Assembly (NCBI GenBank): GCA_964016885.1
Contig: OZ024744.1
Span: forward strand, 21,645,798 to 21,709,797
Direction: 5' to 3'
From: Eledone cirrhosa
Taxonomy: Eukaryota; Mollusca; Cephalopoda; Octopoda; Eledonidae
Length of the DNA: 64,000 bases
In this document: positions 26,276-38,470 of the stretch, in pieces
How the letters are laid out: each line of letters begins with the position of its first letter
Position numbering within the stretch: the first letter of the stretch is position 1
The notes under the pieces: model-generated
What the model was told of the DNA's origin: nothing
The model's database searches: none
What the model saw: only the letters and a program-made list of their open reading frames with translations
Made by a program: the position numbers and the translations under genes

Positions 26276-27691
26276 CAACAGCTATGACATCTTCAGACAG
26301 TTAGAAGAGGTGACAGGCACAACAGCTATGACATATTCTGTCAGTTAGAAGAGGTGACAGCCACAACAGCTATGACATCTTCAGACAGTTAAAAGAGGTG
26401 ACAGGCACAACAGCTGTGACATCTTCAGACAGTTAGAAGAGGTGACAGCCACAACAGCTATAACATCTTCAGATAGTTAGAAGAGGTGACAGGCACAACA
26501 GCTATGACATCTTCAGACAGTTAGAAGAGGTGACAGGCACAACAGCTATGACATGTTCTGTCAGTTAGAAGAGGTGACAGCCACAACAGCTATGACATCT
26601 TCAGACAGTTAAAAGAGGTGACAGGCACAACAGATGTGACATCTTCAGACAGTTAGAAGAGGTGACAGCCACAACAGCTATGACATCTTCAGACAGTTAG
26701 AAGAGGTGACAGGCACAACAGCTATGACATATTCAGAGAGAAGAGGTGACAGGCACAACAGCTATGACATCTTCAGACTGTTAGAAGAGGTGGCAGCCAC
26801 AACAGCTATGACATCTTCAGACAGAAGAGGTGACAGCCACAACAGCTATGACATCTTCAGACTGTTAGAAGAGGTGACAGCCACAACAGCTATGACATCT
26901 TCAGACAGACGAGGTGACAGCCACAACAGCTATGACATCTTCAGAGTGAAGAGGTGACAGGCACAACAGCTATGACATCTTCAGACAGAAGAGGTGACAG
27001 ACACAACAGCTATAACATCTTCAGACAGTTAGAAGAGGTGACAGTCACAACAGCTTTGACATCTTCAGACAGTTAGAAGAGGTGACAGGCACAACAGCTA
27101 TGACATCTTCAGAGAGTTAGAAGAGGTGACAGGCACAACAGCTATGACATCTTCAGACAGAAGAGGTGACAGCCACAACAGCTATGACATCTTCAGACTA
27201 TTAGAAGAGGTCAAAGCCACAACAGCTATGACATCTTCAGACAGAAGCGGTGACAGCCACAACAGCTATGACATCTTCAGACAGTTAGAAGAGGTGACAG
27301 GCACAACAGCTATGACATCTTCAGACAGTTAGAAGAGGTGACAGGCACAACAGCTATGACATATTCTGTCAGTTAGAAGAGGTGACAGCCACAACAGCTT
27401 TGACATCTTCAGACAGTTAAAAGAGGTGACAGGCACAACAGCTGTGACATCTTCAGACAGTTAGAAGAGGTGACAGCCACAACAGCTATGACATCTTCAG
27501 ACAGTTAGAAGAGGTGACAGGCACAACAGCTATGACATATTCAGAGAGAAGAGGTGACAGGCACAACAGCTATGACATCTTCAGACTGTTAGAAGAGGTG
27601 GCAGCCACAACAGCTATGACATCTTCAGACAAAAGAGGTGACAGCCACAACAGCTATGACATCCTCAGACTGTTAGAAGAGGTGACAGGCA
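26276..27691. repeat. 1,416-bp tandem duplication, copy 2
   Basis: It follows copy 1 directly. I noticed a single substitution between them, CAGCTTTGAC near 27,400 against CAGCTATGAC near 25,984. This makes it one of the youngest events in the window. Confidence 0.88.
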
Positions 27692-27779
27692 CAACAGCTA
27701 TGACATCTTCAGACAGAAGAGGTGACAGACACAACAGCTATAACATCTTCAGACAGTTAGAAGAGGTGACAGGCACAAC

Positions 27780-29560
27780 AGCTATGACATCTTCAGACAG
27801 TTAGAAGAGGTGAGAGGCACAACAGCTATGACATCTTCAGAGAGTTAGAAGAGGTGACAGCCACAACAGCTATGACTTCTTCAGACAGTTAGAAGAGGTG
27901 ACAGCCACAACAGCTATGACATATTCAGACAAAAGAGGTGACAGGCACAACAGCTATGCCATCTTCAGAGAGTTAGAAGAGGTGACAGGCACAACAGCTA
28001 TGACATCTTTAGAGAGAAGAGGTGACAGCCACAACAGCTATGTCATCTTCAGACAGTTAGAAGAGGTGACAGCCTCAACAGCTATGACATCTTCAGACAG
28101 TTAAAAGAGGTGACAGAAACAACAGTTGTGACATCTTCAGACAGTTAGAAGAGGTGACAGCCACAACAGCTATGACATCTTCAGACAGTTAGAAGAGGTG
28201 ACAGGCACAACAGCTATGACATCTTCAGACAGTTAGAAGAGGTGACAGGCACAACAGCTATTACATCTTCAGACAGTTAGAAGAGGTGACAGGCACAACA
28301 GCTATGACTTCTTCAGACAGTTAGAAGAGGTGACAGCCACAACAGCTATGACATATTCAGACAAAAGAGGTGACAGGCACAACAGCTATGCCATCTTCAG
28401 AGAGTTAGAAGAGGTGACAGGCACAACAGCTATGACATCTTCAGACAGAAGAGGTGACAGCCACAACAGCTATGACATCTTCAGACTATTAGAAGAGGTG
28501 AAAGCCACAACAGCTATGACATCTTCAGACAGAAGAGGTGACAGCCACAACAGCTATGACATCATCAGACTGTTAGAAGAGGTGACAGCCACAACAGCTA
28601 TAACATCTTCAGATAGTTAGAAGAGGTGACAGGCACAACAGCTATGACATCTTCAGACAGTTAGAAGAGGTGACAGGCACAACAGCTATGACATGTTCTG
28701 TCAGTTAGAAGAGGTGACAGCCACAACAGCTATGACATCTTCAGACAGTTAAAAGAGGTGACAGGCACAACAGCTGTGACATCTTCAGACAGTTAGAAGA
28801 GGCGACAGCCACAACAGCTATGACATCTTCAGACAGTTAGAAGAGGTGACAGGCACAACAGCTATGACATATTCAGAGAGAAGAGGTGACAGGTACAACA
28901 GCTATGACATCTTCAGACTGTTAGAAGAGGTGGCAGACACAACAGCTATGACATCTTCAGACAGAAGAGGTGACAGCCACAACAGCTATGACATCTTCAG
29001 ACTGTTAGAAGAGGTGACAGCCACAACAGCTATGACATCTTCAGACAGAAGAGGTGACAGCCACAACAGCTATGACATCTTCAGAGTGAAGAGGTGACAG
29101 GCACAACAGCTATGACATCTTCAGACAGAAGAGGTGACAGACACAACAGCTATAACATCTTCAGACAGTTAGAAGAGGTGACAGTCACAACAGCTTTGAC
29201 ATCTTCAGACAGTTAGAAGAGGTGACAGGCACAACAGCTATGACATCTTCAGAGAGTTAGAAGAGATGACAGCCACAACAGCTATGACTTCTTCAGACAG
29301 TTAGAAGAGGTGACAGCCACAACAGCTATGACGTCTTCAGACAGTTAGAAGAGGTGACAGCAACAACAGCTATGATATATTCAGACAAAAGAGGTGACAG
29401 GCACAACAGCTATGGCATCTTCAGAGAGTTAGAAGAGGTGACAGGCACAACAGCTATGACATCTTTAGAGAGAAGAGGTGACAGCCACAACAGTTGTGAT
29501 ATCTTCAGACAGTTAGAAGAGGTGACAGCCACAACAGCTATGACATCTTCAGACAGTTAG
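27780..29560. repeat. Segmental copy 2 of 6.38-kb-offset pair
   Basis: Partner of 21,400-23,200. Beyond it the offset falls to 6,208 (23,834 to 30,042 and 24,298 to 30,506). This is a 176-bp difference, the size of four 44-bp units, located around 23,230-23,400 in copy 1, where a CAAACAGTGAGTAG segment is doubled. Confidence 0.8.
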
Positions 29561-29904
29561 AAGAGGTGACAGGCACAACAGCTATGACATCTTCAGAGAG
29601 AAGAGGTGACAGGCACAACAGCTATGACATCTTCAAACAGTGAGTAGAGGTGACAGCCACAACAGCTATGACATCTTCAGACTATTAGAAGAGGTGAAAG
29701 CCACAACAGCTATGACATCTTCAGACAGAAGAGGTGACAGCCACAACAGCTATGACATCTTCAGACTGTTAGAAGAGGTGACCACCACAACAGCTATAAC
29801 ATCTTCAGACAGTTAGAAGAGGTGACAGGCACAACAGCTATGACATCTTCAGACAGTTAGAAGAGGTGACAGGCACAACAGCTATGACATATTCTGTCAG
29901 TTAG

Positions 29905-32900
29905 AAGAGGTGACAGCCACAACAGCTATGACATCTTCAGACAGTTAAAAGAGGTGACAGGCACAACAGCTGTGACATCTTCAGACAGTTAGAAGAGGTG
30001 ACAGCCACAACAGCTATGACATCTTCAGACAGTTAGAATAGGTGACAGGCACAACAGCTATGACATATTCAGAGAGAAGAGGTGACAGGCACAACAGCTA
30101 TGACATCTTCAGACTGTTAGAAGAGGTGGCAGCCACAACAGCTATGACATCTTCAGACAGAAGAGGTGACAGCCACAACAGCTATGACATCTTCAGAGTG
30201 TTAGAAGAGGTGACAGCCACAACAGCTATGACATCTTCAGACAGAAGAGGTGACAGCCACAACAGCTATGACATCTTCAGAGTGAAGAGGTGGCAGGCAC
30301 AACAGCTATGACATCTTCAGACAGAAGAGGTGACAGATACAACAGCTATAACATCTTCAGACAGTTAGAAGAGGTGACAGGCACAACAGCTATGACATCT
30401 TCAGACAGTTAGAAGAGGTGACAGGCACAACAGCTATGACATCTTCAGAGAGTTAGAAGAGGTGACAGCCACAACAGCTATGACTTCTTCAGACAGTTAG
30501 AAGAGGTGACAGCCACAACAGCTATGACATATTCAGACAAAAGTGGTGACAGGCACAACAGCTATGCCATCTTCAGAGAGTTAGAAGAGGTGACAGGCAC
30601 AACAGCTATGACATCTTTAGAGAGAAGAGGTGACAGCCACAACAGCTATGACATCTTCAGGCAGTTAGAAGAGGTGACAGCCTCAACAGCTATGACATCT
30701 TCAGACAGTTAAAAGAGGTGACAGAAACAACAGTTGTGACATCTTCAGACAGTTAGAAGAGGTGACAGCCACAACAGCTATGACATCTTCAGACAGTTAG
30801 AAGAGGTGACAGGCACAACAGCTATGACATCTTCAGAGAGAAGAGGTGACAGGCACAACAGCTATTACATCTTCAGACAGTTAGAAGAGGTGACAGGCAC
30901 AACAGCTATGACTTCTTCAGACAGTTAGAAGAGGTGACAGCCACAACAGCTATGACATATTCAGACAAAAGAGGTGACAGGCACAACAGCTATGCCATCT
31001 TCAGAGAGTTAGAAGAGGTGACAGGCACAACAGCTATGACATCTTCAGACAGAAGAGGTGACAGCCACAACAGCTATGACATCTTCAGACAGTTAGAAGA
31101 GGTGACAGGCACAACAGCTATGACATATTCTGTCAGTTAGAAGAGGTGACAGCCACAACAGCTATGACATCTTCAGACAGTTAAAAGAGGTGACAGGCAC
31201 AACAGCTGTGACATCTTCAGACAGTTAGAAGAGGTGACAGCCACAACAGCTATAACATCTTCAGATAGTTAGAAGAGGTGACAGGCACAACAGCTATGAC
31301 ATCTTCAGACAGTTAGAAGAGGTGACAGGCACAACAGCTATGACATGTTCTGTCAGTTAGAAGAGGTGACACCCACAACAGCTATGACATCTTCAGACAG
31401 TTAAAAGAGGTGACAGGCACAACAGATGTGACATCTTCAGACAGTTAGAAGAGGTGACAACAACAACAGCTATGTCATCTTCAGACAGTTAGAAGAGGTG
31501 ACAGCCACAACAGCTATGACATCTTCAGACAGTTAGAAGAGGTGACAGGCACAACAGCTATGACATATTCAGACAGTTAGAAGAGGTGACAGGCACAACA
31601 GCTATGACATATTCAGAGAGAAGAGGTGACAGGCACAACAGCTATGCCATCTTCAGACTGTTAGAAGAGGTGGCAGCCACAACAGCTATGACATCTTCAG
31701 ACAGAAGAGGTGACAGCCACAACAGCTATGACATCTTCAGACTGTTAGAAGAGGTGACAGCCACAACAGCTATGACATCTTCAGACAGAAGAGGTGACAG
31801 CCACAACAGCTATGACATCTTCAGAGTGAAGAGGTGACAGGCACAACAGCTATGACATCTTCAGACAGAAGAGGTGACAGACACAACAGCTATAACATCT
31901 TCAGACAGTTAGAAGAGGTGACAGGCACAACAGCTATGACATCTTCAGAGAGTTAGAAGAGGTGACAGCCACAACAGCTATGACTTCTTCAGACAGTTAG
32001 AAGAGGTGACAGCCACAACAGCTATGACGTCTTCAGACAGTTAGAAGAGGTGACAGCAACAACAGCTATGACATATTCAGACAAAAGAGGTGACAGGCAC
32101 AACAGCTATGCCATCTTCAGAGAGTTAGAAGAGGTGACAGGCACAACAGCTATGACATCTTTAGAGAGAAGAGGTGACAGCCACAACAGCTATGACATCT
32201 TCAGACAGTTAGAAGAGGTGACAGCCTCAACAGCTATGACATCTTCAGACAGTTAAAAGAGGTGACAGATACAACAGTTGTGATATCTTCAGACAGTTAG
32301 AAGAGGTGACAGCCACAACAGCTATGACATCTTCAGACAGTTAGAAGAGGTGACAGGCACAACAGCTATGACATCTTCAGACAGTTAGAAGAGGTGACAG
32401 GCACAACAGCTATGACATGTTCTGTCAGTTAGAAGAGGTAACAGCCACAACAGCTATGACATCTTCAGACAGTTAAAAGAGGTGACAGGCACAACAGCTG
32501 TGACATCTTCAGACAGTTAGAAGAGGTGACAGCCACAACAGCTATGACATCTTCAGACAGTTAGAAGAGGTGACAGGCACAACAGCTATGACATATTCAG
32601 AGAGAAGAGGTGACAGGTACAACAGCTATGACATCTTCAGACTGTTAGAAGAGGTGGCAGCCACAACAGCTATGACATCTTCAGACAGAAGAGGTGACAG
32701 CCACAACAGCTATGACATCTTCAGACTGTTAGAAGAGGTGACAGCCACAACAGCTATGACATCTTCAGACAGAAGAGGTGACAGCCACAACAGCTATGAC
32801 ATCTTCAGAGTGAAGAGGTGGCAGGCACAACAGCTATGACATCTTCAGACAGAAGAGGTGACAGATACAACAGCTATAACATCTTCAGACAGTTAGAAGA

Positions 32901-34090
32901 GGTGACAGGCACAACAGCTATGACATCTTCAGACAGTTAGAAGAGGTGACAGGCACAACAGCTATGACATCTTCAGAGAGTTAGAAGAGGTGACAGCCAC
33001 AACAGCTATGACTTCTTCAGACAGTTAGAAGAGGTGACAGCCACAACAGCTATGACATATTCAGACAAAAGTGGTGACAGGCACAACAGCTATGCCATCT
33101 TCAGAGAGTTAGAAGAGGTGACAGGCACAACAGCTATGACATCTTTAGAGAGAAGAGGTGACAGCCACAACAGCTATGACATCTTCAGGCAGTTAGAAGA
33201 GGTGACAGCCTCAACAGCTATGACATCTTCAGACAGTTAAAAGAGGTGACAGAAACAACAGTTGTGACATCTTCAGACAGTTAGAAGAGGTGACAGCCAC
33301 AACAGCTATGACATCTTCAGACAGTTAGAAGAGGTGACAGGCACAACAGCTATGACATCTTCAGAGAGAAGAGGTGACAGGCACAACAGCTATTACATCT
33401 TCAGACAGTTAGAAGAGGTGACAGGCACAACAGCTATGACTTCTTCAGACAGTTAGAAGAGGTGACAGCCACAACAGCTATGACATATTCAGACAAAAGA
33501 GGTGACAGGCACAACAGCTATGCCATCTTCAGAGAGTTAGAAGAGGTGACAGGCACAACAGCTATGACATCTTCAGACAGAAGAGGTGACAGCCACAACA
33601 GCTATGACATCTTCAGACAGTTAGAAGAGGTGACAGGCACAACAGCTATGACATATTCTGTCAGTTAGAAGAGGTGACAGCCACAACAGCTATGACATCT
33701 TCAGACAGTTAAAAGAGGTGACAGGCACAACAGCTGTGACATCTTCAGACAGTTAGAAGAGGTGACAGCCACAACAGCTATAACATCTTCAAATAGTTAG
33801 AAGAGGTGACAGGCACAACAGCTATGACATCTTCAGACAGTTAGAAGAGGTGACAGGCACAACAGCTATGACATGTTCTGTCAGTTAGAAGAGGTGACAC
33901 CCACAACAGCTATGACATCTTCAGACAGTTAAAAGAGGTGACAGGCACAACAGATGTGACATCTTCAGACAGTTAGAAGAGGTGACAACAACAACAGCTA
34001 TGTCATCTTCAGACAGTTAGAAGAGGTGACAGCCACAACAGCTATGACATCTTCAGACAGTTAGAAGAGGTGACAGGCACAACAGCTATG
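29905..34090. repeat. 4.4-kb-offset duplication, copy 1
   Basis: Six marker units (30,042, 30,506, 30,934, 31,586, 32,050, 32,570) recur exactly 4,424 bp later. After one 40-bp unit is lost in copy 2, further markers (33,034, 33,462) recur at 4,384. Inside the block, 30,042, 30,506 and 30,934 already repeat at 2,528 bp (32,570, 33,034, 33,462), so an older 2.5-kb HOR is nested within it. Confidence 0.85.
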
Positions 34091-34328
34091 ACATCTTCAG
34101 ACAGTTAGAAGAGGTGACAGCCTCAACAGCTATGACATCTTCAGACAGTTAGAAGAGGTGACAGGCACAACAGCTATGACATGTTCTGTCAGTTAGAAGA
34201 GGTGACACCCACAACAGCTATGACATCTTCAGACAGTTAAAAGAGGTGACAGGCACAACAGATGTGACATCTTCAGACAGTTAGAAGAGGTGACAACAAC
34301 AACAGCTATGTCATCTTCAGACAGTTAG

Positions 34329-37300
34329 AAGAGGTGACAGCCACAACAGCTATGACATCTTCAGACAGTTAAAAGAGGTGACAGGCACAACAGCTGTGAC
34401 ATCTTCAGACAGTTAGAAGAGGTGACAGCCACAACAGCTATGACATCTTCAGACAGTTAGAATAGGTGACAGGCACAACAGCTATGACATATTCAGAGAG
34501 AAGAGGTGACAGGCACAACAGCTATGACATCTTCAGACTGTTAGAAGAGGTGGCAGCCACAACAGCTATGACATCTTCAGACAGAAGAGGTGACAGCCAC
34601 AACAGCTATGACATCTTCAGAGTGTTAGAAGAGGTGACAGCCACAACAGCTATGACATCTTCAGACAGAAGAGGTGACAGCCACAACAGCTATGACATCT
34701 TCAGAGTGAAGAGGTGGCAGGCACAACAGCTATGACATCTTCAGACAGAAGAGGTGACAGATACAACAGCTATAACATCTTCAGACAGTTAGAAGAGGTG
34801 ACAGGCACAACAGCTATGACATCTTCAGACAGTTAGAAGAGGTGACAGGCACAACAGCTATGACATCTTCAGAGAGTTAGAAGAGGTGACAGCCACAACA
34901 GCTATGACTTCTTCAGACAGTTAGAAGAGGTGACAGCCACAACAGCTATGACATATTCAGACAAAAGTGGTGACAGGCACAACAGCTATGCCATCTTCAG
35001 AGAGTTAGAAGAGGTGACAGGCACAACAGCTATGACATCTTTAGAGAGAAGAGGTGACAGCCACAACAGCTATGACATCTTCAGGCAGTTAGAAGAGGTG
35101 ACAGCCTCAACAGCTATGACATCTTCAGACAGTTAAAAGAGGTGACAGAAACAACAGTTGTGACATCTTCAGACAGTTAGAAGAGGTGACAGCCACAACA
35201 GCTATGACATCTTCAGACAGTTAGAAGAGGTGACAGGCACAACAGCTATGACATCTTCAGAGAGAAGAGGTGACAGGCACAACAGCTATTACATCTTCAG
35301 ACAGTTAGAAGAGGTGACAGGCACAACAGCTATGACTTCTTCAGACAGTTAGAAGAGGTGACAGCCACAACAGCTATGACATATTCAGACAAAAGAGGTG
35401 ACAGGCACAACAGCTATGCCATCTTCAGAGAGTTAGAAGAGGTGACAGGCACAACAGCTATGACATCTTCAGACAGAAGAGGTGACAGCCACAACAGCTA
35501 TGACATCTTCAGACAGTTAGAAGAGGTGACAGGCACAACAGCTATGACATATTCTGTCAGTTAGAAGAGGTGACAGCCACAACAGCTATGACATCTTCAG
35601 ACAGTTAAAAGAGGTGACAGGCACAACAGCTGTGACATCTTCAGACAGTTAGAAGAGGTGACAGCCACAACAGCTATAACATCTTCAGATAGTTAGAAGA
35701 GGTGACAGGCACAACAGCTATGACATCTTCAGACAGTTAGAAGAGGTGACAGGCACAACAGCTATGACATGTTCTGTCAGTTAGAAGAGGTGACACCCAC
35801 AACAGCTATGACATCTTCAGACAGTTAAAAGAGGTGACAGGCACAACAGATGTGACATCTTCAGACAGTTAGAAGAGGTGACAACAACAACAGCTATGTC
35901 ATCTTCAGACAGTTAGAAGAGGTGACAGCCACAACAGCTATGACATCTTCAGACAGTTAGAAGAGGTGACAGGCACAACAGCTATGACATATTCAGACAG
36001 TTAGAAGAGGTGACAGGCACAACAGCTATGACATATTCAGAGAGAAGAGGTGACAGGCACAACAGCTATGCCATCTTCAGACTGTTAGAAGAGGTGGCAG
36101 CCACAACAGCTATGACATCTTCAGACAGAAGAGGTGACAGCCACAACAGCTATGACATCTTCAGACTGTTAGAAGAGGTGACAGCCACAACAGCTATGAC
36201 ATCTTCAGACAGAAGAGGTGACAGCCACAACAGCTATGACATCTTCAGAGTGAAGAGGTGACAGGCACAACAGCTATGACATCTTCAGACAGAAGAGGTG
36301 ACAGACACAACAGCTATAACATCTTCAGACAGTTAGAAGAGGTGACAGGCACAACAGCTATGACATCTTCAGAGAGTTAGAAGAGGTGACAGCCACAACA
36401 GCTATGACTTCTTCAGACAGTTAGAAGAGGTGACAGCCACAACAGCTATGACGTCTTCAGACAGTTAGAAGAGGTGACAGCAACAACAGCTATGACATAT
36501 TCAGACAAAAGAGGTGACAGGCACAACAGCTATGCCATCTTCAGAGAGTTAGAAGAGGTGACAGGCACAACAGCTATGACATCTTTAGAGAGAAGAGGTG
36601 ACAGCCACAACAGCTATGACATCTTCAGACAGTTAGAAGAGGTGACAGCCTCAACAGCTATGACATCTTCAGACAGTTAAAAGAGGTGACAGATACAACA
36701 GTTGTGATATCTTCAGACAGTTAGAAGAGGTGACAGCCACAACAGCTATGACATCTTCAGACAGTTAGAAGAGGTGACAGGCACAACAGCTATGACATCT
36801 TCAGACAGTTAGAAGAGGTGACAGGCACAACAGCTATGACATGTTCTGTCAGTTAGAAGAGGTAACAGCCACAACAGCTATGACATCTTCAGACAGTTAA
36901 AAGAGGTGACAGGCACAACAGCTGTGACATCTTCAGACAGTTAGAAGAGGTGACAGCCACAACAGCTATGACATCTTCAGACAGTTAGAAGAGGTGACAG
37001 GCACAACAGCTATGACATATTCAGAGAGAAGAGGTGACAGGTACAACAGCTATGACATCTTCAGACTGTTAGAAGAGGTGGCAGCCACAACAGCTATGAC
37101 ATCTTCAGACTGTTAGAAGAGGTGACAGCCACAACAGCTATGACATCTTCAGACAGAAGAGGTGACAGCCACAACAGCTATGACATCTTCAGAGTGAAGA
37201 GGTGGCAGGCACAACAGCTATGACATCTTCAGACAGAAGAGGTGACAGATACAACAGCTATAACATCTTCAGACAGTTAGAAGAGGTGACAGGCACAACA

Positions 37301-38470
37301 GCTATGACATCTTCAGACAGTTAGAAGAGGTGACAGGCACAACAGCTATGACATCTTCAGAGAGTTAGAAGAGGTGACAGCCACAACAGCTATGACTTCT
37401 TCAGACAGTTAGAAGAGGTGACAGCCACAACAGCTATGACATATTCAGACAAAAGTGGTGACAGGCACAACAGCTATGCCATCTTCAGAGAGTTAGAAGA
37501 GGTGACAGGCACAACAGCTATGACATCTTTAGAGAGAAGAGGTGACAGCCACAACAGCTATGACATCTTCAGGCAGTTAGAAGAGGTGACAGCCTCAACA
37601 GCTATGACATCTTCAGACAGTTAAAAGAGGTGACAGAAACAACAGTTGTGACATCTTCAGACAGTTAGAAGAGGTGACAGCCACAACAGCTATGACATCT
37701 TCAGACAGTTAGAAGAGGTGACAGGCACAACAGCTATGACATCTTCAGAGAGAAGAGGTGACAGGCACAACAGCTATTACATCTTCAGACAGTTAGAAGA
37801 GGTGACAGGCACAACAGCTATGACTTCTTCAGACAGTTAGAAGAGGTGACAGCCACAACAGCTATGACATATTCAGACAAAAGAGGTGACAGGCACAACA
37901 GCTATGCCATCTTCAGAGAGTTAGAAGAGGTGACAGGCACAACAGCTATGACATCTTCAGACAGAAGAGGTGACAGCCACAACAGCTATGACATCTTCAG
38001 ACAGTTAGAAGAGGTGACAGGCACAACAGCTATGACATATTCTGTCAGTTAGAAGAGGTGACAGCCACAACAGCTATGACATCTTCAGACAGTTAAAAGA
38101 GGTGACAGGCACAACAGCTGTGACATCTTCAGACAGTTAGAAGAGGTGACAGCCACAACAGCTATAACATCTTCAGATAGTTAGAAGAGGTGACAGGCAC
38201 AACAGCTATGACATCTTCAGACAGTTAGAAGAGGTGACAGGCACAACAGCTATGACATGTTCTGTCAGTTAGAAGAGGTGACACCCACAACAGCTATGAC
38301 ATCTTCAGACAGTTAAAAGAGGTGACAGGCACAACAGATGTGACATCTTCAGACAGTTAGAAGAGGTGACAACAACAACAGCTATGTCATCTTCAGACAG
38401 TTAGAAGAGGTGACAGCCACAACAGCTATGACATCTTCAGACAGTTAGAAGAGGTGACAGGCACAACAGC
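34329..38470. repeat. 4.4-kb-offset duplication, copy 2
   Basis: Partner of 29,905-34,090, sharing the GTGGCAGGCAC and CAACAACAGCTATGTC variants. It carries the unit loss near 37,110. Its 35,358-36,680 part recurs at 37,846-39,168 with offset 2,488, which is the 2,528-bp HOR minus one 40-bp unit. Confidence 0.85.
36994..37200 (+). repeat. Site of a private 40-bp unit loss
   Basis: Aligned to 32,570 onward, this copy lacks one short unit: the first ATCTTCAGAC after GTGGCAGCC is followed directly by TGTTAG. The loss breaks the long/short alternation, so the open frame present in the partner (32,570-32,839) ends at TAG (codons SDC then stop). Confidence 0.85.
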
